DNA of 64,000 nt from Streptomyces sp. HUAS CB01. GTDB taxonomy: Bacteria > Actinomycetota > Actinomycetes > Streptomycetales > Streptomycetaceae. The position numbers and the translations under genes were made by a program. The notes beneath the pieces are model-generated. The model saw nothing but the letters and a program-made list of their open reading frames with translations. It was not told where the DNA came from and ran no database searches. Positions within the stretch are counted from its first letter, which is position 1, and the number at the start of each line of letters is the position of its first letter. The stretch covers positions 620,001-684,000 of the forward strand of contig NZ_CP129137.1 of assembly GCF_030406905.1 (NCBI RefSeq). The letters are read 5' to 3'. Positions 43,143 through 52,295 of the stretch are shown here, piece after piece.

Positions 43143-44917
43143 CCGCCGAGACCGCTCAGTCCGGTGGGCACGTGCATCGACTTCACGGTCCGGCCGTCGC
43201 CGACGTACATGTGGACGCCGCACGGCAGGCACGGGTCGAAGCTGCGGACGGCCCGCATGATGTCGATGCCCTTGAAGTTCTCCGGGGAGTTCTCCTCGAA
43301 GATGGGCGTGTTCTGCACCGCGTCCTCGTACGGGCCGGGGGTGCCGTAGGTGTCGCGGGTGCTCGCGTTCCACGGGGTCGGCGGGTACGGGTGGTAGTTG
43401 GCGATCTTGCCGTCCCTGATGACCATGTGGTGGGAGAGGACGCCCCGGACGGCCTCGGTGAAGCCGACGCCGATGGACTCGTCGGGCACGTCGAACTTCT
43501 CCCAGGTCTGGCTGCGTCCGGCGCGGACCTCCTCGAGGCCCTTCTCGGCGAAGTGCAGCGCGACGGCGGCGGAGTAGGCCTGGAAGTACGTGCGGGCGCG
43601 GTTGCGCTCCAGCGCGTTGCTCCACTGCGGGATCTTCCACTCGAAGGTGGTCTCCGGCTTCGTGAGCGAGCGCGGCAGGTTGATGACGACGCTGTGCCCG
43701 GTGGCCTTGACGTAGCCGATGTCGACGAGGCCGGAGAGCGCGGTGGACCACAGCCGGGCGATGGGGCCGCCGCCGGTGTCGAGGGGCAGGTACTCCTTGC
43801 CGTCGAACCAGCGCGGGGACATGACCCAGCTGTACTTGTCGTCGAAGTTCCGCTTCTGCGGCGCGGGGATGGTGTGCTGGTTCCACGGGTGGCGCGGGTC
43901 GACCGGGTTGCCGAGCGGGTCGCGGGTGACGAACTGCTCCTGGCCCTCCCAGTCCTCGTAGTACGAGCTGCCGAGCAGGATCCGGATGCCGAGGTTGATC
44001 TGGGTGAGGTCGTTGGTGACCAGCTTGCCGTCCACGACGACGCCCGGGGTGACGAACATCCTCCGTCCCCAGTCGGTCATGTTGGCGTAGGTGAAGTCGC
44101 AGTACTCGGGGTCGTTCAGGGCGCCCCAGCAGCCGAGCAGCACCCGCCGGCGGCCGACCTCCTCGTAGCCGGGCAGGGCCTCGTAGAAGAAGTCGAACAG
44201 GTCGTCGTGGAGCGGGACGACGCGCTTCATGAACTCGACGTACCGCATGAGGCGGGACATGTAGTCCGTGAAGAGCTGTACGGAGGCGACCGTGCCGACG
44301 CCACCCGGGTAGAGCGTGGAGGGGTGCACATGGCGGCCCTCCATCAGGCAGAACATCTCCCGGGTGTAGCGGCTGACCTGGAGGGCCTCGCGGTAGAACT
44401 CGCCCTCCAGCGGGTTCAGCGAGCGCATGATGTCCGCGATGGTGCGGTAGCCGTGCTCCGCGGCGTGCGGGGCCTCGGTGCGCTCGGCGAGCTCCAGGAC
44501 ACCGGGATTCGTCTCGCGGACCATCTTCTCGCAGTAGTCGACCCCGACCAGGTTCTCCTGGAAGATGTTGTGGTCGAACATGTACTCGGCGGACTCGCCG
44601 AGGTTGATGATCCATTCACCGAGGTGCGGCGGCTTCACCCCGTACGCCATGTTCTGCGCGTAGACCGAGCACGTCGCGTGGTTGTCACCGCAGATGCCGC
44701 AGATGCGGCTGGTGATGAAGTGCGCGTCGCGCGGGTCCTTGCCCCGCATGAAGACGCTGTAGCCGCGGAAGACCGACGAGGTGCTGTAGCACTCGGCGAC
44801 CCGCTTCTGCTTGAAGTCGATCTTGGTGTGGATGCCGAGACTGCCCACGATCCGGGTGATCGGATCCCAGGACATCTCCACCAGGCCGTCGCCGGCCGCT
44901 TGTGTCTTCGGTGCCAT
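43139..44917 (-). CDS. hhyL: [NiFe] hydrogenase large subunit, group 1h (high-affinity type)
   Basis: About 592 residues. The two nickel-binding pairs are present: SRICGICGDNHATCSVYAQN near residue 70 and FDPCLPCGVHMYVG near the C-terminus, where the protease cuts after His. RIVGSLGIHTKIDF and FQENLVGVDYCEKM match the actinobacterial high-affinity branch (group 1h, once called group 5). These enzymes oxidise trace H2 in air to support survival. ATG at 44917 is taken as start, since family proteins begin close to VEMSWDPITRIVGSLG; a GTG at 44941 is possible. A 31-bp tail after the double Cys shows it needs cleavage. Confidence 0.95.
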   Translation of the reverse strand: MAPKTQAAGDGLVEMSWDPITRIVGSLGIHTKIDFKQKRVAECYSTSSVFRGYSVFMRGKDPRDAHFITSRICGICGDNHATCSVYAQNMAYGVKPPHLGEWIINLGESAEYMFDHNIFQENLVGVDYCEKMVRETNPGVLELAERTEAPHAAEHGYRTIADIMRSLNPLEGEFYREALQVSRYTREMFCLMEGRHVHPSTLYPGGVGTVASVQLFTDYMSRLMRYVEFMKRVVPLHDDLFDFFYEALPGYEEVGRRRVLLGCWGALNDPEYCDFTYANMTDWGRRMFVTPGVVVDGKLVTNDLTQINLGIRILLGSSYYEDWEGQEQFVTRDPLGNPVDPRHPWNQHTIPAPQKRNFDDKYSWVMSPRWFDGKEYLPLDTGGGPIARLWSTALSGLVDIGYVKATGHSVVINLPRSLTKPETTFEWKIPQWSNALERNRARTYFQAYSAAVALHFAEKGLEEVRAGRSQTWEKFDVPDESIGVGFTEAVRGVLSHHMVIRDGKIANYHPYPPTPWNASTRDTYGTPGPYEDAVQNTPIFEENSPENFKGIDIMRAVRSFDPCLPCGVHMYVGDGRTVKSMHVPTGLSGLGG

Positions 44918-44990
44918 CGTGTGTGCGGTGCCCTTCTTCACGTCTTCACGTCGTCGAGCAGGAGGGGGTGTCGCCGTCCCGGAGGGTGGG

Positions 44991-46085
44991 TCACATGGGC
45001 CACGGGGGCCGGTAACCGGTGGTGATCTTGTCGCCCGTGTGCCGCCACTTGGGCTCCTTGTCCACCGTCCTGGCCGTGATGCTGCGGAGCCTGCGGATCA
45101 CGGCGCCGTAGGCGCCGCTGGCCGTGCTGGAGAGCTTGCCGCCGGGCGGCTCGTCCATGAACGGCATGAACTTGTCGGGGAAGCCCGGCATGGTGCAGGC
45201 GATGCAGATGCCGCCCACGTTGGGGCAGCCGCCGATGCCGTTCATCCACCCGCGCTTGGGCACGTTGCACTTGACGACGGGGCCCCAGCAGCCGATCTTC
45301 ACGAGGCACTCGGGCGAGTCGTACGTCTCGGCGAACTGGCCCTGCTCGTAGTAGCCCGCCCGGTCGCACCCCTCGTGCACGGTCTGCCCGAACAGCCAGG
45401 TGGGGCGGAGCTTGTCGTCGAGCGGGATCATCGGCGCGGAGCCGGCAGCCTGGTAGAGCAGGTACGTCAGCGTCTCCGCGAAGTTGTCCGGCTGGATCGG
45501 GCAGCCGGGGACGCACACGATGGGGATGCCCGCCGTGGACTTCCAGTCCCAGCCGAGGTAGTCGGGCACGCCCATGGCACCGGTGGGGTTGCCGGCCATG
45601 GCGTGGATGCCGCCGTACGTGGCGCAGGTGCCGATCGCCACCACGGCGAGGGCGCGGGGAGCCAGCCGGTCGATCCACTCGCTGGTCGTGATGGGCTGGC
45701 CGGTCTCGGGGTCGTCGCCGAAGCCGCACCAGTACCCCTCCTGCTTGATCGACTCATTGGGCACGGAACCCTCGATGACGAGCACGAACGGGTCGATCTC
45801 CCCGCGCTCCCCCTTGAAGAACCACTCGATGAAGGTGTCGGCGCCGCCCACCGGACCGCACTCGAAGTCGATCAGCGGCCAGTGGACCTGGATCTTCGGC
45901 AGACCCGGCAGGGCACCGAGGGCGATCTCCTCGATGCTCGGCTGCATGGCGGCGGTCAGCGCGACCGAGTCGCCGTCGCAGCTCAGGCCGGCGTTGATCC
46001 AGAGGATATGGATCGGCTTGTCCTCGGCCGCGGCCGCGCCGGACGAGGCCGCGGCGTCGACCGTGGTCGGCGTTCCTGCATCCAT
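44991..46085 (-). CDS. hhyS: [NiFe] hydrogenase small subunit, group 1h
   Basis: A 364-residue iron-sulfur electron-transfer subunit. The first cluster region reads LWINAGLSCDGDSVALTAAM: where most enzymes have CxxC, an Asp takes the second position, a ligand change known in the high-affinity group. IGTCATYGGIHAM and VPGCPIQPDNFAE follow. Distal cluster residues are in HEGCDRAGYY, CLVKIGCWGPVVKCNVPKRG and CPNVGGICIACTMPGFPDKF. No twin-arginine signal is present, fitting a cytoplasm-facing enzyme. ATG at 46085 follows AGGAG; a longer start lacks it. Confidence 0.95.
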   Translation of the reverse strand: MDAGTPTTVDAAASSGAAAAEDKPIHILWINAGLSCDGDSVALTAAMQPSIEEIALGALPGLPKIQVHWPLIDFECGPVGGADTFIEWFFKGERGEIDPFVLVIEGSVPNESIKQEGYWCGFGDDPETGQPITTSEWIDRLAPRALAVVAIGTCATYGGIHAMAGNPTGAMGVPDYLGWDWKSTAGIPIVCVPGCPIQPDNFAETLTYLLYQAAGSAPMIPLDDKLRPTWLFGQTVHEGCDRAGYYEQGQFAETYDSPECLVKIGCWGPVVKCNVPKRGWMNGIGGCPNVGGICIACTMPGFPDKFMPFMDEPPGGKLSSTASGAYGAVIRRLRSITARTVDKEPKWRHTGDKITTGYRPPWPM

Positions 46086-46140
46086 GAGGCGTCTCCTGGG
46101 GATACGTGACAAAAGACCCGTACCGGGCCTTCGTCCCTTG

Positions 46141-47850
46141 CTAACAGGCGGCCGTTCCGGCTGCCACCGCGGCGTCCTCCGGCCGGGTGCCCGCCGGTGA
46201 CTCCTTCCGGACGAAGGCCCGCCGCAGCCGGTGGTAGGGCGCGGCCGGGTCCGAGAAGGTCCGCAGCATCCGGGCCAGCTCGTCCTCGCGGTACGCGGCC
46301 AGGGGACGTGCCGCCTCGTCGCGCTCCCGCGCGGCCTTCTTGGCGGCGATCCGGGACTGGGTCGAGGGATTCGGGGCGAGCCGTGCCGCCATCCGGGTGA
46401 CCTCGCCGGCGAACTCCTCGGGGCCGCACTCGACGACCCTGTCGACCAGGCCGTGGCGGAGCGCGGCGGTCGCGGTCACCGGCAGGGCCTGCGAGGTGAG
46501 GCGTTCGGCCATGGGGCCGCCCACGCGGCGGGGCAGGGAGTAGGTCCAGTACTCCGAGCCGTACAGGCCCATGAGCCGGTAGTGGGGGTTGAGGACGGAA
46601 CCCGCGCGGCACCAGACCTCGTCGGCGGCCAGCGCGAGCATGACCCCGCCCGCGGCCGCGTTGCCGCCGACGGCGGCCACCACGAGCCGGTCCGTGGTGG
46701 TCAGCACGGCCTCCACGAGATCGTCCATGGCGTTGATGTTGGCCCAGGACTCGGCCGCGGGGTCGGCGGCGGCCTCGATGACGTTGAGGTGGATGCCGTT
46801 GGAGAAGAAGTCCCGGGCCGCCCCGATGACCAGCACCGAGGTGGGCCGGGAGCAGGCCACCCGGTAGGCGTCGAGCAGCCGCTCGCAGTGTCCGGTGCTC
46901 ATCGCGCCGCCGGGGAAGGAGAACGACAGCACCCCGACCGGCCCCTCCTCCCGGTAGCGGATGTCGCTCCAGGTACGGCGGTGTTCGCCGAGACCGAGGG
47001 GTGCGGGGAGGTCGGGGAGCAGCGGCAGCCGGTCCCCCAGCGCCAGGGTGGCGGGCAGTTTGACGCCGGGCCGTCCCCCGGCGTCACGGCGGCGGCGCAG
47101 TTCGGGGATCCACACGGCGCCGTCCACGGTCGCCCGGCACAGCGCGCCGGCCCGGGTGGCCAGCAGCTCACCGGGACGGCCGCGCAGCTGGTCCTCCGGG
47201 TGGCCGCCGTGGAGGAACCACTCGCCGTCCAGCAGTTCGTCGAGCACTCCCGGCTGCGAGTCGGCGGCCCGCAGCTTGCGCAGCACGGTCTCGGTGGAGT
47301 CGTCCGCCCAGGAGATGCGCCGGAGTTCCTGGCGGACGTACGGCCGGACGCCCATCCGGCCGCTCCCGGCGCTCTGCGGCCGGGGTTCGTAGGTGCCGGA
47401 GGCGAAGCGGTCGACGGCGAGCAGCACGGCGGTGACGGCGGCGTCGGAGACCTCGCCCCGGTACAGATCGCTCTTGGCGAGCGGCGGAAGGGCGACGTTC
47501 GCCGTGGCCCAGACGTCTCCGGCGTCCATCTCCCCGTCGGCCTGCAGGACGGTGACGCCCCAGACCCCGGCGTCCTCCTGGACCGCGTAGTCCAGGGACG
47601 ACGGCCCTCGGTCGCCGACCGGGCCGGGGTGCACGACGAGACAGGTGTGCCGGGTCCAGACGTCCGCCGGGATGACGGTCTTCAGCATGGGGGCGAGCAC
47701 GAGGCGGGGCTCGTGCCGGCGGACGGCCTCGCGCACGGCGTCTCCGTCCGGGGTGCGCTCGACGGCGACGCTGTGGCCCCGGTCCCGCAGCTCCGCGTGG
47801 ACGCGCTGGGTGAGGCTGTTGTAGGCGCTGGCGATGAGCAGGATGTGCAT
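46141..47850 (-). CDS. hypX: Hydrogenase maturation protein HypX (HoxX)
   Basis: A 569-residue two-domain protein. The N-terminal formyltransferase-like half starts MHILLIASAYNSLTQRVHAE and contains CLVVHPGPVGDRGPSSLDYA. The C-terminal enoyl-CoA-hydratase-like half contains GPVGVLSFSFPGGAMSTGHC and LPRRVGGPMAERLTSQALPV. HypX makes the CO ligand of the active site from a formyl-folate-derived group and is found in bacteria that make hydrogenase in air. ATG at 47850 has GGAAGG upstream. It stands directly before the small subunit gene. Confidence 0.93.
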   Translation of the reverse strand: MHILLIASAYNSLTQRVHAELRDRGHSVAVERTPDGDAVREAVRRHEPRLVLAPMLKTVIPADVWTRHTCLVVHPGPVGDRGPSSLDYAVQEDAGVWGVTVLQADGEMDAGDVWATANVALPPLAKSDLYRGEVSDAAVTAVLLAVDRFASGTYEPRPQSAGSGRMGVRPYVRQELRRISWADDSTETVLRKLRAADSQPGVLDELLDGEWFLHGGHPEDQLRGRPGELLATRAGALCRATVDGAVWIPELRRRRDAGGRPGVKLPATLALGDRLPLLPDLPAPLGLGEHRRTWSDIRYREEGPVGVLSFSFPGGAMSTGHCERLLDAYRVACSRPTSVLVIGAARDFFSNGIHLNVIEAAADPAAESWANINAMDDLVEAVLTTTDRLVVAAVGGNAAAGGVMLALAADEVWCRAGSVLNPHYRLMGLYGSEYWTYSLPRRVGGPMAERLTSQALPVTATAALRHGLVDRVVECGPEEFAGEVTRMAARLAPNPSTQSRIAAKKAARERDEAARPLAAYREDELARMLRTFSDPAAPYHRLRRAFVRKESPAGTRPEDAAVAAGTAAC

Positions 47851-48058
47851 GACGGCCTTCCACCGGATCCGGCGGCTGGCTCGTGTCGGCACGGTGGCGC
47901 CGGCTGCCCGGAGGGCCTGGCGGGACTCCGCGGACACGGTCCAGGGCCGGCGGGGAGTCCGGCCGACTGCGATGCTCCGGTACGGCGCGCGGCCGCTGGC
48001 GGCACGGAGCCGCCGGGGTCACTCGAAAGCGACCACCGGCGGGACCGATCGGCGGCGC

Positions 48059-48349
48059 TCAGAACGTGGTGTACCGCTCCGGCATGGGAAGTTCCACGCC
48101 GTCCAGCTCCAGGGTGCAGCCGGGCTTCATCCGGACCAGGTGCGGCTGGTGGACCCGGACGACGAAGGCGCGGGCCGGGTCGTCGGGGAGCAGGCCGTTC
48201 AGCACCGTCGTGCCCGTGCCGTGCTCCCGCCGGTACGCGATCACCTTGCCGTCGACCAGCAGCTCGATGCCCCCGGTCCGGCCCGGTCCGACGTTGACGG
48301 TGATCGAGTGGTCGCCCCGGTCGAGGTGGAAGTGGTGGTTACGCGACAT
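48059..48349 (-). CDS. Small hypothetical protein at the head of the hydrogenase cluster
   Basis: A 96-residue beta-rich protein: SRNHHFHLDRGDHSITVNVG, GGIELLVDGKVIAYRREHG and CTLELDGVELPMPERYTTF. The His-rich start (NHHFHLDRGDH) could bind metal, but this is not established. It lies about 210 bp before hypX on the same strand and is probably the first gene of the hydrogenase transcript. No family recognised. Confidence 0.65.
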   Translation of the reverse strand: MSRNHHFHLDRGDHSITVNVGPGRTGGIELLVDGKVIAYRREHGTGTTVLNGLLPDDPARAFVVRVHQPHLVRMKPGCTLELDGVELPMPERYTTF

Positions 48350-48489
48350 GGCACACCTCCACGGTGAACGGCCAGTCCAGCCTATGTCCGCGGCCCGGTG
48401 GGTGCGCGGGGGCGCGTGCCTCCCGGAGGCAGGCGAGCGGTCCCCGAGGCACCCTTGTCGCTTTGTCGATCCCCGCGGACAGTACCAGG

Positions 48490-51400
48490 ATGGCGATCGT
48501 CGTCCTGCTGGGCACCCTGGACACCAAAGGTCTCGAGTACGCGTGGCTGCGGGAGCGGCTGCTGCGGCACGGCGTCGAGGTGGTGGTCGTCGACGCGGGG
48601 ATCGCGGGCGACCCGCGGTTGCGCGCGGACGTGCCGCGGTCCGAGGTGGCCCGGTCGGCGGGCGCGGACCTGGACCGGCTGCGGGCCGATGGCGACCGCG
48701 GCGCCGCCGTCACGACGATGGCCCGGGGCGCGGCCGCCGCCCTCCTGCGCCTGTACGAGGCCGGGCGGCTGCACGGGGTGCTGGCCCTCGGAGGCAGCGG
48801 CGGGACGTCCATCGCGACCCGCGCGATGCGCGGACTGCCCCTCGGTGTGCCGAAGCTGATGGTGTCCTCGATGGCGTCGGGCGATGTGGCCGCGTACGTC
48901 GGCTCCGCGGACATCACGATGATGCACAGCGTCGTCGACATCGCGGGGGTCAACTCGGTCTCGGCCCCGGTCCTGGCCAACGCCGTGGACGCCGTCGCCG
49001 GAATGGCGAAGGGGTTCGAGGCGGGCCCCCGGGCGCTGCGGCCGGACCTGCCGGGGACGGCCGGCAGGCCGCTGGTGGCGGCGAGCATGGCCGGCGTCAC
49101 CACGCCGGGGGTCGACGCGGCACGCGAGCGGCTGACCGAACTGGGCTACGAGGTCCTCGTGTTCCACGCCAGCGGAACGGGCGGCCGCACGCTGGAGGCC
49201 CTGGCCGGGCAGGGGCTGTTCGCGGGGGTGCTGGACCTGACGCTCAGTGAGCTGGCGGACGAACTGGTCGGCGGCACCCTGACCGCCGGCCCCGACCGGC
49301 TGCGTGCCGCGGGCCTCCGGGGCACGCCGCAGGTGGTGGGGCTCGGAGCACTCGACATGGTGAAGTTCGGACCTCCGCACACCGTCCCGGAGCGGCTGCG
49401 GAACCGTGACGTGCGCGTGCACAACCCGTCCGTCACCGTGGTCCGCACGACCGCGGCCGAGTGCGCCGAGCTCGGCCGGAGCATCGCGGAGAAGCTGCGC
49501 GGAGCCTCGGGTCCGGTCGAGGTGTGCGTGCCCCTGCGCGGGCTGTCGACGCTGGGGGCGCCGGACGGGCCGTACCACGACCCTGACGCCGACGCGGCGC
49601 TGTTCGCGGCACTGCGGGAGGGGCTGCGGGGCAGTCCGGTGGAGACGGTCGACCTCCCCACGCACATCAACGACCCGTCGTTCGGGCGGACCGCCGCCGA
49701 GCGGCTGCACGGGCTGATCATCCGCGCGGGACGAACACCGGCTCAGGACGGCACACGACCGGCGGGCGGCACAGGGCGGGCGCAGGCCGCACGACCGGCG
49801 GACCGCACACGACCGGCGAACGGCACACGACCGGCGAACGGCACACGACCGGCGGGCGGCACACGACCGGCGGACCGCCGGGAACCACCCGGTACCGTAC
49901 GTGTGTCTTTCGTGGGGACGACGGCGCGCGCGACGCCGGCCGAGCACTCCGGCCGCGCCCGCCGAGGGGGTGGGATGAACGCATGGACGGTCCCGGGATA
50001 CACCGAGACCAGAGAACTCGGCGCGGGCGGCAGCGGACGGGTCGTGCTCGCGGTGCACGACGCCACCGGTACACCGGTGGCCGTCAAGTACCTCGCTGAG
50101 CGGCTGCGCCGGGACACCGCCTTCGTCCGCGCCTTCCGCTCGGAGGCGCGGCTGCTGAGCGAGCTCGACACCCCGCACGTGGTCCGTCTGTACGAGTACG
50201 TCGAGTGCCCCGAGGGCGCGGCCATCGTGATGGAGCTGGTCGACGGGATACCGCTGCGCGCCCTGCTGTCCAGGGAGGGCGCCACGGGCGCCGCGCCCGC
50301 CCTCGTGGTGCTCAAGGGCTCCCTGCTGGGGCTCGCGGCCGCCCACCGGGCGGGGGTGGTGCACCGCGACTACAAGCCCGAGAACGTGCTGGTGGCGCCG
50401 GACGGTTCGTCCAAACTCGTCGACTTCGGCATCGCGGCGGGCCGGGGGACGACGCCCGGGGTCGCGGGCACGCCCTCGTACATGGCGCCGGAGCAGTGGA
50501 GCGGCGGGCCGGCCTCGCCGGCCGGCGACGTGTACGCGGCGACGGCGACGTTCTTCGAATGCGTCACGGGCCGCAAGCCGTACACCGGCGAGAACTTCGC
50601 GGAGCTCGCCCTCCGGCACACGAGCGCGCCCGTACCGGTCGAGGAGGTGCCCGAGGAGCTGCGTCCGCTGATCCTGCGCGGGATGGCGAAGTCCCCGGAG
50701 GAACGGCCGGAGACCGCGGAGGCGTTCGTCGAGGAGCTGGAGGCGATCGCGTGCGCGGCCCTCGGGCCCGACTGGGAGGAGCGCGGCCGGGGTGAACTCG
50801 CCGCGCTGGCCGCGCTGTTGCCGCTGCTGCTCCCTTCGGCCGGTGCCCAGGCCGTCTCGGTCGCGGCGCGGGCGTCGACATCGCTGGGGCGCGGCCACCG
50901 GCTCGGCGGGCTGTGGCCGGACCGGCAGGGACTGTTCGCCGCGTCCCTCGCTCTCGTCCTGGGGCTGCTGCTGGTGATCGCGGCCCGGGCCGCCGGTGAC
51001 GATCCGGGAAGTCCGGCGGCGCGGGCGGTCGCCACCACGAGCGCCGTACCTGCCGCGACGGGCGGAAGCTCCGGCCCCGCCTCCGCCGCGCCGACACCGT
51101 CGCCCTCGGCGGCCTCCGCGTCCCCCGGCCCCTCGCCGTCCTCCTCGGAGGCGTCGCCGACGGCGACCGTCAGCCCGTCCGGCCCTGCCTCCTCGCCCAC
51201 CGGTCCCGGCCCCTCGACCGCCTCGCCGGTCACCGTCCCGGAAACGCCTCCGGTCACGTCCGAACCACCGGCGACCCCGAAGCCGCCGGAGGTCTCGGTG
51301 ACGTCCGTGTCGATCGGTTCGCTGCGGCAGACGGGGACGACGACGGCCACCGCCACCGTCGAGGTCGTCACCGACGGCACCGGTCCGGTGAGCATCGCCC

Positions 51401-51618
51401 TGGACTGGGCGACGGCCGCGGCCAAGGGAGGTCCCGGCACCCCGGACGGCACCGACACCCTCGAGCGCAGCGGCGCGACGCGGTACACGCTCACCGTCGA
51501 GCACGTCTTCCAGAACGCCCGGGCCTGCTACTGGCGGCTCACCGCGGGCACCTCCCCCGCCGCCGCGAACGGGGGCTCGCAGCAGGAGATCCTGACGAGG
51601 AGGTGCACGATCGGATGA
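48490..51618 (+). CDS. Tm-1-like (UPF0261) domain joined in frame to a membrane Ser/Thr kinase
   Basis: One open frame of 1042 residues. Residues 1-405 are a complete UPF0261/Tm-1-like ATP-binding domain (IVVLLGTLDTKGLEYAWLRE, LALGGSGGTSIATRAMRGLP). Residues 421-462 are seven six-residue repeats such as GTRPAN. From residue 496 a typical Streptomyces protein kinase follows: glycine loop LGAGGSGRVVLAVHD, VAVKYLAE lysine, GVVHRDYKPENVLV, KLVDFGIAAGRG and SYMAPEQW. It ends in a membrane helix (LFAASLALVLGLLLVIAARA) and a Ser/Pro-rich outer part. No stop separates the two halves, but a ribosome site and ATG at 49975 allow kinase alone. A true fusion or two once-separate genes are both possible. 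Confidence 0.8.
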   Translation: MAIVVLLGTLDTKGLEYAWLRERLLRHGVEVVVVDAGIAGDPRLRADVPRSEVARSAGADLDRLRADGDRGAAVTTMARGAAAALLRLYEAGRLHGVLALGGSGGTSIATRAMRGLPLGVPKLMVSSMASGDVAAYVGSADITMMHSVVDIAGVNSVSAPVLANAVDAVAGMAKGFEAGPRALRPDLPGTAGRPLVAASMAGVTTPGVDAARERLTELGYEVLVFHASGTGGRTLEALAGQGLFAGVLDLTLSELADELVGGTLTAGPDRLRAAGLRGTPQVVGLGALDMVKFGPPHTVPERLRNRDVRVHNPSVTVVRTTAAECAELGRSIAEKLRGASGPVEVCVPLRGLSTLGAPDGPYHDPDADAALFAALREGLRGSPVETVDLPTHINDPSFGRTAAERLHGLIIRAGRTPAQDGTRPAGGTGRAQAARPADRTRPANGTRPANGTRPAGGTRPADRREPPGTVRVSFVGTTARATPAEHSGRARRGGGMNAWTVPGYTETRELGAGGSGRVVLAVHDATGTPVAVKYLAERLRRDTAFVRAFRSEARLLSELDTPHVVRLYEYVECPEGAAIVMELVDGIPLRALLSREGATGAAPALVVLKGSLLGLAAAHRAGVVHRDYKPENVLVAPDGSSKLVDFGIAAGRGTTPGVAGTPSYMAPEQWSGGPASPAGDVYAATATFFECVTGRKPYTGENFAELALRHTSAPVPVEEVPEELRPLILRGMAKSPEERPETAEAFVEELEAIACAALGPDWEERGRGELAALAALLPLLLPSAGAQAVSVAARASTSLGRGHRLGGLWPDRQGLFAASLALVLGLLLVIAARAAGDDPGSPAARAVATTSAVPAATGGSSGPASAAPTPSPSAASASPGPSPSSSEASPTATVSPSGPASSPTGPGPSTASPVTVPETPPVTSEPPATPKPPEVSVTSVSIGSLRQTGTTTATATVEVVTDGTGPVSIALDWATAAAKGGPGTPDGTDTLERSGATRYTLTVEHVFQNARACYWRLTAGTSPAAANGGSQQEILTRRCTIG
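49750..49875 (+). repeat. Seven tandem 18-bp units in the Tm-1/kinase linker
   Basis: Exactly 126 bp in seven 18-bp units starting at 49750, 49768, 49786, 49804, 49822, 49840 and 49858. The clearest unit reads GGCACACGACCGGCGAAC, encoding GTRPAN; units 2 and 3 are diverged. Because 18 is a multiple of three, copy-number change keeps the frame open. Confidence 0.9.
49958..49977 (+). promoter_or_regulatory. Internal ribosome site and start for the kinase
   Basis: GAGGGGGTGGG stands directly upstream of ATG at 49975, where the conserved kinase N-terminus (MNAWTVPGYTETRELG) begins. This would yield a 547-residue kinase without the Tm-1-like domain. It decides whether the kinase is also made separately. 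Confidence 0.5.
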
Positions 51619-52295
51619 ACGATCCGCGCCTCCCCTTCCGCGCCCCTCTCCCGTCGCCGGACGACGGTGCCCCTCCCCCGCCGCCGGACGACGGCGACTA
51701 CAGCGCCACCGCGCTCGCCAGTCACTGGTCGGAGCTGCCCGACACGCCGCCGGACGCGGTCGAGGGGACGGTGCTGCGCTTCGGCCCGGGAGTCACCGCG
51801 GCAGCCCGGGAGAGGTACGAACAGGACCGCACGACCGCCGTGTGGCACACGGGCACGACGCCCGGAGCCGCACCCGCGGCCGCCGGCACCGGCCGGTCAC
51901 GTGCGGCCGGGCTGCGCCGCTACGGCCTGGCGGCGCTGATCCTGCTCGCCGCCCTCCTTCTCCTCGGCTGGCAGCGGTACGGCCCCGGCCCCACCGTCCG
52001 GGGCGTCGCGGTGGACACCGACTCCGCCGGTCCCGGCTGCGACGGCACCGCCGTCGTCACGGCCGTGGTGCGCACCGACGGCCGGCCGGGCACCCTGACG
52101 TACCGCTGGGTGCGCAGCGACGGCACCGCGTCCGAGGTGCTGACGGAGCGGCTCGCCCGCGGCCAGGACCGGGCCAGGCTGCGTCTTCTGTGGACGTTCC
52201 ACGGCGAGGGCGTCCACCGCGCGCGTGCCGAGCTCCGGCTCGGTTCGCCCTCGGAACACAACGCGTCCACGGAATTCACCTACACCTGCCCATGA
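51615..52295 (+). CDS. Hypothetical single-pass membrane protein
   Basis: A 226-residue protein beginning MNDPRLPFRAPLPS. The cytoplasmic part is Pro/Asp-rich. One helix, YGLAALILLAALLLLGWQRY, lies near residue 110. The external domain has two cysteines (GPGCDGTAVVTAVVRTDGRP and FTYTCP) and looks like a small beta sandwich. The start ATG overlaps the kinase stop (ATGA), so it is co-translated with the kinase; the external part of the kinase has a similar two-Cys beta domain. It may be a sensor partner or substrate (inference). Confidence 0.7.
   Translation: MNDPRLPFRAPLPSPDDGAPPPPPDDGDYSATALASHWSELPDTPPDAVEGTVLRFGPGVTAAARERYEQDRTTAVWHTGTTPGAAPAAAGTGRSRAAGLRRYGLAALILLAALLLLGWQRYGPGPTVRGVAVDTDSAGPGCDGTAVVTAVVRTDGRPGTLTYRWVRSDGTASEVLTERLARGQDRARLRLLWTFHGEGVHRARAELRLGSPSEHNASTEFTYTCP

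Noticed and set aside
49879..49920. ECF-type promoter inside the linker before the kinase
   Set aside because: GGAAC is present but no -10 element stands at a standard distance.
48382..51504. Minus-strand frame of 1040 codons opposite the Tm-1/kinase gene
   Set aside because: Low-complexity Arg/Gly/Asp text without domains; GC-rich coding on one strand opens such frames on the other.
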